A stretch of 38,046 nt of DNA from Caballeronia jiangsuensis. GTDB lineage: Bacteria; Pseudomonadota; Gammaproteobacteria; Burkholderiales; Burkholderiaceae. Under the pieces are notes generated by a model that did not search any database, was not told the origin of the DNA, and saw nothing but the letters and a program-made list of their open reading frames with translations. Made by a program: the position numbers and the translations under genes. Positions 1 through 7,479 of the stretch are shown here, piece by piece. Every line of letters starts with the position of its first letter. The stretch's first letter is position 1. The DNA lies in NCBI GenBank assembly GCA_000648925.1, contig JFHF01000063.1:1-38046 (forward strand), in the 5' to 3' direction.

Positions 1-30
1 TAATAGACCGACGCGAACACGGGATCCGGC
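1..30 (+). repeat. End of a dispersed palindromic repeat, cut by window edge
   Basis: These 30 bases match the outer end of the right arm of the 602-bp palindromic element at 8757-9358 (same orientation as 9329-9358), sharing TAATAGACCGAC and CGGGATCCGGC with a few changes between. The rest of this copy must lie left of the window. It sits just after the end of nasS, so the nasS end of the locus and the nasA end of the interruption carry the same repeat. Confidence 0.75.
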
Positions 31-58
31 GAAAAAGCCCGACGCAACTCGATCACCC

Positions 59-1189
59 CTAAGCGCGCATTTCAAACCCCGCAAGATACCCCACCGCATC
101 ACTGCCATCCCACACGCGACCATCGCAAAAAGTGGCCACGCGCCGCTCGTCAGGCAGCGCAATACCCGCCCCCCGCGCCGCGTCGCGATAAAGCGCGGTC
201 TGATTGACGCTCGCCGCGATGCCTCCATCGTCGATATCGGCATCGAGCATACACCAGCGCCGATACTGCGTGATGAACCACACGCCATCCGAAACGCGCG
301 GATAGTTCACCGCGCCGCCATCGAAGAAACGCACCGGCAGCGCGCGTGCATCCCCGCCGTTTGCTGCGGCAAGACGCGGCTCGATCAGCGCGCGCGGCAC
401 GCCGAGCAGTTTCTCCGACGCCAGCGCGTCCGCGATCTCCGAACGATGGTCGCCCGAATCGAGCCACGCGCACGCATCGAGCATCGTGCGCACGAGCGCG
501 CGCGCCGTCGCCGGATAGAGCGCCGCGAAATCGCGCCGGCACGCGAGCACCTTCTCCGGATGATCCGGCCAGATCTCGCTCGTGTACGCCACCGTTTTAC
601 CCGCGCCGCCGGCCTCGGCCACCGCATGCCACGGCTCGCCCGCGCAGAAGCCGTCGAGCGCGCCCTCGACGAGCGCATCGGCCATGCGCGGCGGCGGAAT
701 CACGATGCTCTGAACATCGCGCAACGGATGCACGCCGTGCGCAGCGAGCCAGTAGTAGAGCCACATCGCGTGCGTGCCGGTCGGAAACGTCTGCGCGATG
801 ACAGGCGGCCGCCCGAGCGACCCCAACGCTTCCTTCACGCTCGCGCCGCCGCCAATCGCCTCGGCGAGCGGGCGCGACAGCGTGATCGCCTGACCGTTGC
901 GATTGAGGACCATCAGCACCGCCATGTCCGCCTGCGGCCCGCCGATTCCCAGTTGCACGCCATACACGAGCCCATAGAGCGCGTGCGCGGCGTCGATCTC
1001 GCCGGAAAGCAGCTTGTCGCGCACGGCAGCCCACGACGGCTGACGGCACAGCTCGATCGTGATGCCGTGCCGTGCGCCGAGTTCGCGCAATGCCGCAACG
1101 GCGAGCGGCGCGGCATCGGAAAGAGCAACGAAGCCGAGCCGCAGATGCGTGCGTTCGGGCGCGGGAGAAGTCGTGTCGGGGAAGGTCAT
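59..1189 (-). CDS. nasS: NasS, cytoplasmic nitrate/nitrite sensor of the NasS-NasT pair
   Basis: The protein is 376 aa and belongs to the NrtA/CmpA/NasF nitrate-binding fold, a periplasmic-binding-protein-like domain. It has no signal peptide, which fits a cytoplasmic sensor rather than an ABC-transporter binding protein. In characterised systems (Azotobacter, Paracoccus, Pseudomonas) NasS holds NasT inactive and releases it when nitrate or nitrite binds; that role is inferred here from family and context. It lies 13 nt after the nasT stop on the same strand, so the two are very likely cotranscribed. The frame is open from a TTG at 1225 inside nasT, but that start would overlap nasT, and the ATG at 1189 directly precedes the family-like beginning of the protein. 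No strong ribosome binding site precedes either start. Confidence 0.88.
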   Translation of the reverse strand: MTFPDTTSPAPERTHLRLGFVALSDAAPLAVAALRELGARHGITIELCRQPSWAAVRDKLLSGEIDAAHALYGLVYGVQLGIGGPQADMAVLMVLNRNGQAITLSRPLAEAIGGGASVKEALGSLGRPPVIAQTFPTGTHAMWLYYWLAAHGVHPLRDVQSIVIPPPRMADALVEGALDGFCAGEPWHAVAEAGGAGKTVAYTSEIWPDHPEKVLACRRDFAALYPATARALVRTMLDACAWLDSGDHRSEIADALASEKLLGVPRALIEPRLAAANGGDARALPVRFFDGGAVNYPRVSDGVWFITQYRRWCMLDADIDDGGIAASVNQTALYRDAARGAGIALPDERRVATFCDGRVWDGSDAVGYLAGFEMRA

Positions 1190-1202
1190 AGGTTCGGTGG
1201 CG

Positions 1203-1796
1203 CTAGAACAGATCGGACAGCGCAATCAGTTGACGCGCGATCTCCGCGACCTTCACGCCCTGATCCATCGCGCGCTTGCGGAGTGCCGCGTAGGCATCGT
1301 TTTCGGACATGCCGCGCTTGTCCATCAGGAGACGCTTCGCGCGATCGATGACCTTGCGCTGCTCCAGTTCGTCCTCGACTTTCGCGAGACGCTGGCGCAA
1401 CTGCGCTTCATGCGCGAAACGCGCGAGCGCAACTTCGATGATCGGTGCGAGCCGCTCGGGCGCGAGCCCTTCGACGGAATATGCGGTGACGCCCGCGCCG
1501 ACCGCCGCGCGGATGAATTGCTGATCCGCGTCGTTGCTGAACATCAGCACGGGACGCGGCGCGGCCTTGTTCATCACGGCGAGCTGTTCGAGCGTATCGC
1601 GTGAGGGCGATTCGGTATCGATGATGACGACATCGGGCTTCTGGCTCTCGACGGCCCGGTGCAACGCCGACGGCGCGGCGACTTCGGCGAGCATGTCATA
1701 GCCCATGCGTGCGAGTTGCTCGCGCAAATCGCCGATGGGCTTGTCGGTGTCGGTGACGAGAAGAACGCGCAGCATGCGGGCAGCGGAAGAGCTCAT
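1203..1796 (-). CDS. nasT: NasT, ANTAR-domain RNA-binding antiterminator
   Basis: The protein is 197 aa: an N-terminal pseudo-receiver domain (about residues 8-125), a short coiled-coil linker, and a C-terminal ANTAR RNA-binding domain (about 135-195) with the typical stretch around RAKRLLMDKRGMSENDAYAALR. ANTAR proteins bind paired hexaloop hairpins in leader RNA and stop formation of a terminator. Two such hairpin pairs are present in this window, upstream of the transporter (3108-3180) and upstream of cobA (2725-2779), so NasT very likely controls both transcripts. It lies between cobA (72 bp upstream) and nasS (13 bp downstream) in one leftward unit. A second possible ATG at 1775 would give a slightly shorter N terminus; I kept the longer form. 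Confidence 0.93.
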   Translation of the reverse strand: MSSSAARMLRVLLVTDTDKPIGDLREQLARMGYDMLAEVAAPSALHRAVESQKPDVVIIDTESPSRDTLEQLAVMNKAAPRPVLMFSNDADQQFIRAAVGAGVTAYSVEGLAPERLAPIIEVALARFAHEAQLRQRLAKVEDELEQRKVIDRAKRLLMDKRGMSENDAYAALRKRAMDQGVKVAEIARQLIALSDLF

Positions 1797-1868
1797 GCGA
1801 AGAACGGCAACGGCGGCTGATACGACATCGACGACTGTAGCGCGCCGCCTGCCTTTTGAGAACCTGCT

Positions 1869-2636
1869 TCACGCGGCATGGGCCAGGCCTTCGGCGCTTG
1901 CTGCATGCGCCGTGAATTCAGCCGCTTCTCCAATCGCACCGCCGATGAGAATCACCGCCGGACTGCCGAGACCGGCTGCCGTGGCTTCTTCGGCGAGACG
2001 GTCGAGCGTCGTGACGAGCCGCTTCTCTTGCGACGATCCCGCGTTCTGGACAACTGCGGCGGGCGTGCTCGCGCTCAGCACGTCGAGCAACGATGCCGTG
2101 AGACTCGCGATGCGGCTCATGCCCATATAGATCGCGAGCGTGGTGCCGGTGGCGGCGAGCGCGGCCCAGTCGGGCTGACTGTGATCCTGCATGTGCGCGG
2201 TGATGAAGGTCACGCCCTGGCAATGATCGCGATGCGTGAGCGAGATGCCGAGTCCCGCCGCCGCCGCGAAACCGGATGACACACCATTGACGATATCGAC
2301 CGCAATATGCGCTTCACGCAATGCGGCGATCTCTTCGCCGGCGCGGCCGAAGAGCAGTGCATCGCCGCCTTTAACGCGCACCACATGCAGACCTTTCTTC
2401 GCATATCGCTGCATGAGGCGCTGAATGAACGCTTGCGGCGTCGACTTGCAGCCGCCGCGCTTGCCGACGCGAATCACGCGCGCATGCGGCGCGAGCGTGA
2501 CGATATCGGCGTTGGCGAGATCGTCGACGAGCAGGATGTCGGCGGCGGCGAGCGCCTTCGCGGCGCGCAGGGTGAGCAGGTCGAGATCGCCCGGGCCTGC
2601 GCTTAAGAGAGTGACTTTGCCTTTGATGGTGCTCAT
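1869..2636 (-). CDS. cobA: Uroporphyrinogen-III C-methyltransferase (SUMT)
   Basis: This 255-aa tetrapyrrole methylase uses S-adenosylmethionine to methylate uroporphyrinogen III at C-2 and C-7, giving precorrin-2 on the way to siroheme. Family motifs seen are the N-terminal LLSAGPGDLDLLTLRA, the central VVRVKGGDALLFGRAGEE, and the MGMSRI segment. The length fits the single-domain SUMT rather than trifunctional CysG. Siroheme is the cofactor of NirB, encoded divergently, so its place in the nitrate locus makes sense. A ribosome binding site (AGGTAAG) lies about 10 nt before the ATG. It is the first gene of the leftward unit cobA-nasT-nasS, preceded by a leader with ANTAR-type hairpins and a sigma-54-like promoter. 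Confidence 0.93.
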   Translation of the reverse strand: MSTIKGKVTLLSAGPGDLDLLTLRAAKALAAADILLVDDLANADIVTLAPHARVIRVGKRGGCKSTPQAFIQRLMQRYAKKGLHVVRVKGGDALLFGRAGEEIAALREAHIAVDIVNGVSSGFAAAAGLGISLTHRDHCQGVTFITAHMQDHSQPDWAALAATGTTLAIYMGMSRIASLTASLLDVLSASTPAAVVQNAGSSQEKRLVTTLDRLAEEATAAGLGSPAVILIGGAIGEAAEFTAHAASAEGLAHAA

Positions 2637-2724
2637 CGTTGCTTACCTGTTCTGCGAACGTGCGTATATGAGTCGCATCGGCGCGGCAAACGCCGATAGC
2701 GTCCGCTCGTGTCGCTGCACGAAG

Positions 2725-2779
2725 GGACGCCTTTGTCCTTGCTCTTCCGATTCGAGATGCCGCGAACGCCGTTGCCCGC
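2725..2779 (-). promoter_or_regulatory. Paired hexaloop hairpins (ANTAR/NasT target) in the cobA-nasT-nasS leader
   Basis: Read on the minus strand, 2779-2762 folds as GCGGGC-[AACGGC]-GTTCGC (six pairs, two of them G-U) and 2738-2725 as GGAC-[AAAGGC]-GTCC. Both loops are hexanucleotides with A at position 1 and G at position 4, the published ANTAR recognition pattern, and the first loop is identical to both loops of the transporter leader. The 3' arm of the second hairpin can instead pair with a downstream GGACGC (minus strand), giving a competing stem. I see no clear U-tract after that stem, so classical termination is not certain here. Confidence 0.65.
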
Positions 2780-2792
2780 AGTGCCTTTCTCA

Positions 2793-2809
2793 ATGCAATA
2801 AGCGCGCCA
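2793..2809 (-). promoter_or_regulatory. Candidate sigma-54 promoter for cobA-nasT-nasS
   Basis: On the minus strand the sequence is TGGCGC-N5-TTGCAT, one base off the -24/-12 consensus TGGCAC-N5-TTGCA with exact spacing. Transcription would start near 2782, only a few nt before the first ANTAR-type hairpin (2779) and about 146 nt before the cobA start. The same promoter-to-hairpin layout occurs on the divergent side. Confidence 0.6.
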
Positions 2810-2941
2810 TTGCGTGAAACAGGCACCGGTCCGCGTGCGCCGCACTGTGCTCGTGCGCGTTTCGCCAGACGCGGCACCGCTTCGGCGCGATCGTGCCTCG
2901 TCCGAGTGAACCGGTTGGTACAAAGATTCGTGCACGACTGC

Positions 2942-2977
2942 GCACGTCACCGGTGCTGCGTCGCACCATCCCTGTGC
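2942..2977. promoter_or_regulatory. Two NtrC-like dyads, 21 bp apart
   Basis: GCAC-N7-GTGC occurs at 2942-2956 and again at 2963-2977; the latter also has the CA following GCAC as in the NtrC consensus TGCACYA-N4-GGTGCA. Their centres are 21 bp apart, two helical turns, as expected for cooperative NtrC dimers. They lie about 155 and 134 bp upstream of the predicted transporter start point and about 165-190 bp upstream of the divergent one, so they could serve both promoters. Confidence 0.6.
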
Positions 2978-3008
2978 CCGTCTGCATCGAAACATGTCGT
3001 GCAGTGCG

Positions 3009-3025
3009 TGCGCCCTGGCAGTGCA
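3009..3025. promoter_or_regulatory. Third NtrC-like dyad
   Basis: TGCGC-N7-GTGCA differs by one base from TGCAC-N7-GTGCA. It lies about 87 bp upstream of the predicted start point of the transporter transcript. Confidence 0.5.
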
Positions 3026-3077
3026 TGGGTTCTGCAAAGCCATACACAGCAAGGCTTTCAGGCCGATGCCGCGCGCA

Positions 3078-3092
3078 TGGCACAGCCCTTGC
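3078..3092 (+). promoter_or_regulatory. Sigma-54 (-24/-12) promoter of the nitrate assimilation operon
   Basis: TGGCAC (3078-3083), five bases, then TTGC (3089-3092) is a perfect match to the sigma-54 consensus with exact GG-N10-GC spacing. The expected start point is about 3104, immediately before the first leader hairpin (3108). Upstream NtrC-like dyads fit nitrogen-limitation control. Confidence 0.8.
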
Positions 3093-3107
3093 CTTATGTT
3101 TCGCCAT

Positions 3108-3180
3108 CGGATCAACGGCGATCCGTCCTGAATACAGCGCCCGGCAGGTGAATACGTGCGGGCTTCGGACAACGGCGTCC
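3108..3180 (+). promoter_or_regulatory. Paired hexaloop hairpins (ANTAR/NasT target) in the transporter leader
   Basis: The first hairpin is CGGATC-[AACGGC]-GATCCG (3108-3125), the second GGAC-[AACGGC]-GTCC (3167-3180). The two hexaloops are identical and have the A1/G4 pattern bound by ANTAR proteins. The linker carries an extra GCCCG/CGGGC stem. The 3' part of the second hairpin (3174-3180) is also the start of the terminator stem 3174-3216, so the two folds exclude each other: NasT binding should prevent termination. Confidence 0.8.
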
Positions 3181-3227
3181 CCCGCATCGGCTTCCCGGTC
3201 GAATGCGCGGGACGCCTTTCTTTTTTT
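3174..3227 (+). terminator. Leader terminator (attenuator) before the transporter gene
   Basis: GGCGTCCC pairs with GGGACGCC, then after one mismatch CGCAT pairs with ATGCG, closed by a 15-nt loop and followed by TTTCTTTTTTT. It ends 11 nt before the ATG at 3239, so any expression from the sigma-54 promoter must pass it. It overlaps the second ANTAR-type hairpin. Confidence 0.88.
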
Positions 3228-3238
3228 GCGGAAAGACG

Positions 3239-4564
3239 ATGGACAAAGCCACCCGGATCGATCTCTTCAGCATGCGCAGCGCGCCGATGCGCGCCTTCCA
3301 TCTCACATGGATGGCGTTCTTCGTGTGCTTCTTCGCGTGGTTCGCATGCGCGCCGCTGATGCCGCTCATCAAGCGCGAGTATGGTCTCACCGCCGATCAG
3401 GTCGCCAATATCAACATCGCGGCCGTGGCCGTGACGATTCTGGTGCGCCTCGTCGTCGGTCCGATGTGCGATCGCTTCGGGCCGCGCAAGGTGTATAGCG
3501 CGCTGTTGCTCGCGGGATCGGTGCCCGTGCTCGGCGCGGCGTTTTCCACGGGCTACGACAGCTTCCTGTGGTGCCGTCTTGCGATCGGCGCGATCGGCGC
3601 GAGCTTCGTCATCACGCAGTACCACACGTCGGTGATGTTCGCGCCGAACGTCGTCGGCACCGCGAACGCGACGACGGCAGGCTGGGGCAATGCAGGCGCG
3701 GGCGCGGCGCAGGCGATCATTCCGCTCTTCGTCGCGGCCGCGATCGCGCTCGGCACCGGCGAAGCATCGGCATGGCGCGTCGCGCTGATCGTGCCGGGCA
3801 TCGCGATGCCGGTGATGGCCTTCTTCTACTGGCGCTATACGCAGGACTGCCCGCAAGGCGATTTCGCGACGCTGCGCCGCGCGGGCATCGCGATCGACGG
3901 CGGCAAGAAGGGCGGCTGGCAGAGCTTCGTCACCGCATGCTCGAACTATCGCGTGTGGATGTTGTTCGTGACCTATGGCGCGTGCTTCGGCGTCGAAGTA
4001 TTCATCCACAACATGGCGGCGATCTACTACGTCGATCATTTCGATCTCACGCTCGGCCAGGCAGGCATGGCGGCGGGCAGCTTCGGCCTGCTCGCGCTCT
4101 TCGCCCGCGCGCTCGGCGGCTGGCTCTCCGATAAAGCCGCCGCGAAGAAAGGCCTCGATATCCGCGCGACGCTGCTGTTCGCGCTGATCGCAGGCGAAGG
4201 CATCGGTCTCTATGCATTCGCTCATGCGCCGAGCGTCGTGCTCGCGATCGTTTCGATGCTCGTCTTCGGTCTCTTCACGCACATGGCGTGCGGCGCGACT
4301 TACGCGCTCGTGCCGTTCATCGATCGCCGCGCGCTCGGTGGCGTGGCCGGCGTGATCGGCGCGGGCGGCAACGTCGGCGCGGTCGCGGCGGGCTTCCTGA
4401 TGAAAGGGCTCGGCAACGCCCAGGCGACGCTCTCGATGCTCGGCGTGGTCGTCGCGGGCACGGCGCTGTGCGCGCTCGCGGTGCGATTCTCGCCCGAACA
4501 CAAGGCACGCGAAGCGGCGTTGCGCGAAAGCGCGCTCGCAGCCAACAACGTCATTGCAAACTGA
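3239..4564 (+). CDS. narK: Nitrate/nitrite transporter, NarK/NasA (NNP) family MFS
   Basis: This 441-aa MFS protein has about 12 membrane segments and resembles the nitrate-nitrite porter family: an early MAFFVCFFAWFACAPLMP segment, the MFS motif around GPMCDRFGPRK, and glycine-rich signature stretches such as GWGNAGAGAAQ and GVIGAGGNVGAVAAG. It should import nitrate (possibly also exchange nitrite) for assimilation. The frame is open from an ATG at 3203, but that codon lies inside the terminator stem; the ATG at 3239 has GGAAAG just upstream (a short spacing) and gives the usual family N terminus. It is the first gene of the nas operon; nirB begins 12 nt downstream. The direction of transport cannot be read from sequence. 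Confidence 0.9.
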   Translation: MDKATRIDLFSMRSAPMRAFHLTWMAFFVCFFAWFACAPLMPLIKREYGLTADQVANINIAAVAVTILVRLVVGPMCDRFGPRKVYSALLLAGSVPVLGAAFSTGYDSFLWCRLAIGAIGASFVITQYHTSVMFAPNVVGTANATTAGWGNAGAGAAQAIIPLFVAAAIALGTGEASAWRVALIVPGIAMPVMAFFYWRYTQDCPQGDFATLRRAGIAIDGGKKGGWQSFVTACSNYRVWMLFVTYGACFGVEVFIHNMAAIYYVDHFDLTLGQAGMAAGSFGLLALFARALGGWLSDKAAAKKGLDIRATLLFALIAGEGIGLYAFAHAPSVVLAIVSMLVFGLFTHMACGATYALVPFIDRRALGGVAGVIGAGGNVGAVAAGFLMKGLGNAQATLSMLGVVVAGTALCALAVRFSPEHKAREAALRESALAANNVIAN

Positions 4565-4576
4565 GGAAGGCCCGTC

Positions 4577-7117
4577 ATGAAAATCGTCGTCATCGGCCAC
4601 GGCATGGTCGGCCACAAGTTCCTCGAATGTCTCGCCGAGAGCGGCAATGAAGCGCTGCACGTGACGGTGCTGTGCGAAGAACCGCGCGCCGCATATGACC
4701 GCGTGCATCTGACCGAATTTTTTACGGGCAAGAGCGCGGACGATCTTTCGCTCGTCGAAGCAGGCTTTTTCGAGCGCTCCGGCTATGCGCTGAAGCTGAA
4801 CGCGCGCGCGGTCGCCATCGATCGCACGGCGCGCACGGTCACGGCTTCGACCGGCGAAGTGCTGCCGTACGACAAGCTCGTGCTCGCGACGGGTTCCTAC
4901 CCGTTCGTGCCGCCGGTCGAGGGCCGGGATCGCGACGGCTGCTTCGTGTATCGCACGATCGAGGATCTCGAAGCGATGCAGTCGTTCGGCGCGCACTCGA
5001 AGACGGGCACGGTGGTCGGCGGCGGTCTGCTCGGTCTCGAAGCGGCGAAGGCGCTGCGCGATATGGGACTCGAAACGCATGTGATCGAATTCGCGCCGCG
5101 TTTGATGGCCGTGCAGGTCGATGACGGCGGCGGCCGCGTCTTGCGCGCGAAGATCGAGGAACTCGGCGTCACGGTTCATACGGGCAAGAACACGCTCGCG
5201 ATCGTCGAGGGCGAGGGCACCGCGAATCGCATGAATTTCGCCGATGAAACGCATCTCGACACCGACATGATCGTGTTCTCCGCGGGCATTCGTCCGCGCG
5301 ACGACATCGCACGCACTGCGGGTCTCACAATCGGCGCGCGTGGCGGCATCGTGATCGACGACGCCTGCCGCACGAGCGATGCCGATATCTTCGCCATCGG
5401 TGAATGTGCATTGTGGCAAGGCCAGTTGTTCGGCCTGGTCGCGCCCGGTTACGACATGGCGCGCATCGTTGTGAAGCAGATCATCGGCGAGGAAGCGGCG
5501 TTCGCGGGCGCGGACATGAGCACGAAGCTCAAGCTGATGGGTGTCGATGTCGCGAGCATCGGCGATGCGCACGGCAAGACGCCCGGCAGCCGCACGTATC
5601 AGTACAGCGACGAGCGCAAGCAGGTCTACAAGAAGATCGTCGTGTCCGACTGCGGCAAGTTTCTGCTGGGCGGCGTGATGGTCGGCGATGCCACCGAATA
5701 CGGCACGCTCCTGCAGATGATGCTCAACAGGATCGAGTTGCCCGAAGCGCCCGAGTTTCTGATCCTGCCGTCGAGCGATGGCAAGGCGAAGCCCGCGCTC
5801 GGCGTCGAGGCATTGCCCGATGGCGCGCAGATCTGTTCGTGCAACAACGTGAGCAAGGCGGAAATCTGCGCGGCGGTCTGCGCGGGCGCGACGAGCATTG
5901 GCGCGATCAAGTCGTCGTGCAAGGCAGGCGCGTCGTGCGGCGGCTGCGTGCCGCTCGTCACGCAGGTGATGAAGTCGGAGATGAAGCGGCAAGGTCTCGC
6001 CGTGAACAATCATCTCTGCGAGCACTTTCCGTATTCGCGTCAGGAGCTTTATCACATCGCGCGTGTGGAAGGTCATCGCACGTTCGGCTCGCTGCTCGCG
6101 AAACACGGCAAGGGGCGCGGCTGCGATATCTGCAAACCGGCGGTCGCGAGCATTCTCGCATCGTGCTGGAACGAGTTCGTGCTGAAGAAGGAGCACGCGA
6201 GCCTGCAGGATTCGAACGATTACTACCTCGCGAACATCCAGCGCGATGGCACGTATAGCGTCGTGCCGCGCATGGCGGGCGGCGAAGTGACGCCCGATGG
6301 TTTGATCGCGGTCGGGCAGGTCGCGAAGAAGTACGGCCTCTATACGAAGATCACGGGCGGTCAACGTGTCGACATGTTCGGCGCGCGCGTCGAGCAATTG
6401 CCGTTCATCTGGGAAGAGCTGATCGCGGCGGGCTTCGAATCGGGCCATGCATACGGCAAGGCGCTGCGCACGGTGAAGTCGTGCGTCGGCTCGACGTGGT
6501 GCCGCTATGGCGTCGGCGATTCTGTCGGTTTCGCGATCGAGCTGGAGAACCGCTACAAGGGCCTGCGCACGCCGCACAAGATCAAGTTCGGCGTATCCGG
6601 CTGCACGCGTGAATGCGCCGAGGCGCAAGGCAAGGACGTCGGCGTGATCGCGACGGAAAAGGGCTGGAACCTCTATGTCTGCGGCAACGGCGGCATGAAG
6701 CCGCGGCACGCCGAACTCATCGCGTCCGATCTCGATCACGACACGCTCGTGCGCTATATCGACCGCTTCCTGATGTTCTACGTGCGCACGGCGGATCGCC
6801 TGCAACGCACGAGCGTGTGGCGCGACAACCTCGAAGGCGGCCTCGATTATCTGATCGACGTGGTCATCAACGACAAGCTCGATATCGCCGACGAACTCGA
6901 AGCGGAGATGCAACTGGTCGTCGATACCTACGAGGACGAGTGGAAGAAGGCCGTCACGGACCCGAACACGCGCAAGCGCTTCCGTCACTTCGTCAACAGC
7001 GAACAGGGCGATGCGAACGTGACCTTCGTGGAAGAGCGCGGCCAGATCCGTCCCGCGACGGTCGAAGAGCGTAAGTCGAAGTTGAACGATATCCCCGTCG
7101 TAGTCGAAACCGTCTGA
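4577..7117 (+). CDS. nirB: Assimilatory NADH-dependent nitrite reductase, large subunit
   Basis: The protein is 846 aa and reduces nitrite to ammonium in the cytoplasm with NirD. Domains in order: FAD/NAD(P)H pyridine-nucleotide oxidoreductase (about 1-400, start KIVVIGHGMVG and a second GGGLLGLEAAK fold); a BFD-like [2Fe-2S] domain with CSCNN (about 420) and CGGC (about 454-457); a ferredoxin-like half domain; and the siroheme/[4Fe-4S] domain with CVGSTWC (about C637, C643) and GCTREC (about C676, C680). Length and order are standard for NirB. A ribosome binding site (AGGAAGG) precedes the ATG. It follows the transporter by 12 nt and precedes nirD by 17 nt. Confidence 0.97.
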   Translation: MKIVVIGHGMVGHKFLECLAESGNEALHVTVLCEEPRAAYDRVHLTEFFTGKSADDLSLVEAGFFERSGYALKLNARAVAIDRTARTVTASTGEVLPYDKLVLATGSYPFVPPVEGRDRDGCFVYRTIEDLEAMQSFGAHSKTGTVVGGGLLGLEAAKALRDMGLETHVIEFAPRLMAVQVDDGGGRVLRAKIEELGVTVHTGKNTLAIVEGEGTANRMNFADETHLDTDMIVFSAGIRPRDDIARTAGLTIGARGGIVIDDACRTSDADIFAIGECALWQGQLFGLVAPGYDMARIVVKQIIGEEAAFAGADMSTKLKLMGVDVASIGDAHGKTPGSRTYQYSDERKQVYKKIVVSDCGKFLLGGVMVGDATEYGTLLQMMLNRIELPEAPEFLILPSSDGKAKPALGVEALPDGAQICSCNNVSKAEICAAVCAGATSIGAIKSSCKAGASCGGCVPLVTQVMKSEMKRQGLAVNNHLCEHFPYSRQELYHIARVEGHRTFGSLLAKHGKGRGCDICKPAVASILASCWNEFVLKKEHASLQDSNDYYLANIQRDGTYSVVPRMAGGEVTPDGLIAVGQVAKKYGLYTKITGGQRVDMFGARVEQLPFIWEELIAAGFESGHAYGKALRTVKSCVGSTWCRYGVGDSVGFAIELENRYKGLRTPHKIKFGVSGCTRECAEAQGKDVGVIATEKGWNLYVCGNGGMKPRHAELIASDLDHDTLVRYIDRFLMFYVRTADRLQRTSVWRDNLEGGLDYLIDVVINDKLDIADELEAEMQLVVDTYEDEWKKAVTDPNTRKRFRHFVNSEQGDANVTFVEERGQIRPATVEERKSKLNDIPVVVETV

Positions 7118-7134
7118 ACCCTGGAGAAATGATC

Positions 7135-7479
7135 ATGAACGACCGCATCGAACAGGACTGGACCGCCGTTTGTGAACTCGACGATATCGTGCCGGACACG
7201 GGCGTCTGCGCGCTCGTGAAGGGCACGCAGGTCGCGGTGTTTCATCTCGCGGGCGAAGAGTCGACGCTTTACGCGATCGACAACTACGATCCGCATTCGC
7301 AAGCCGCGGTGCTCTCGCGCGGCATCGTGGGGAGTCTGGGCGAGCGCATCGTCGTCGCATCGCCGATCTACAAGCAACACTTCGATCTGCGCACCGGCGA
7401 ATGCCTCGAAACGCCGGAGCTATCGGTCAGCGCATATCGCGTGAAGGTCGCGGGCGGCAAGGTGTGGGTCGCGGCATGA
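7135..7479 (+). CDS. nirD: Nitrite reductase small subunit NirD
   Basis: The protein is 114 aa with the Rieske-type fold of NirD. As in other NirD proteins the Cys/His cluster ligands are absent (the segment reads DNYDPHSQAAVLS and then PIYKQHFDL), so it is not expected to bind iron-sulphur. It is needed with NirB for NADH-dependent nitrite reduction. An ATG also exists at 7129, but GGAG at 7123-7126 is 8 nt from the ATG at 7135 and only 2 nt from the earlier one, so I chose 7135. Its stop overlaps the next start (ATGA). Confidence 0.95.
   Translation: MNDRIEQDWTAVCELDDIVPDTGVCALVKGTQVAVFHLAGEESTLYAIDNYDPHSQAAVLSRGIVGSLGERIVVASPIYKQHFDLRTGECLETPELSVSAYRVKVAGGKVWVAA

Noticed and set aside
1190..1225. 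TTG at 1225 as start of nasS
   Set aside because: It would overlap nasT and add a Cys-rich stretch unlike the family; ATG at 1189 is in the usual place.
3203..3238. ATG at 3203 as start of the nitrate transporter
   Set aside because: It lies inside the 3' arm of the leader terminator and would add residues not expected in the family; the ATG at 3239 fits better.
2633..6988. A 1451-codon open frame on the minus strand opposite the transporter and nirB
   Set aside because: It covers well supported plus-strand genes exactly, its translation is Arg/Ala/His-rich without any domain, and it reflects the third-position GC bias of the real genes.
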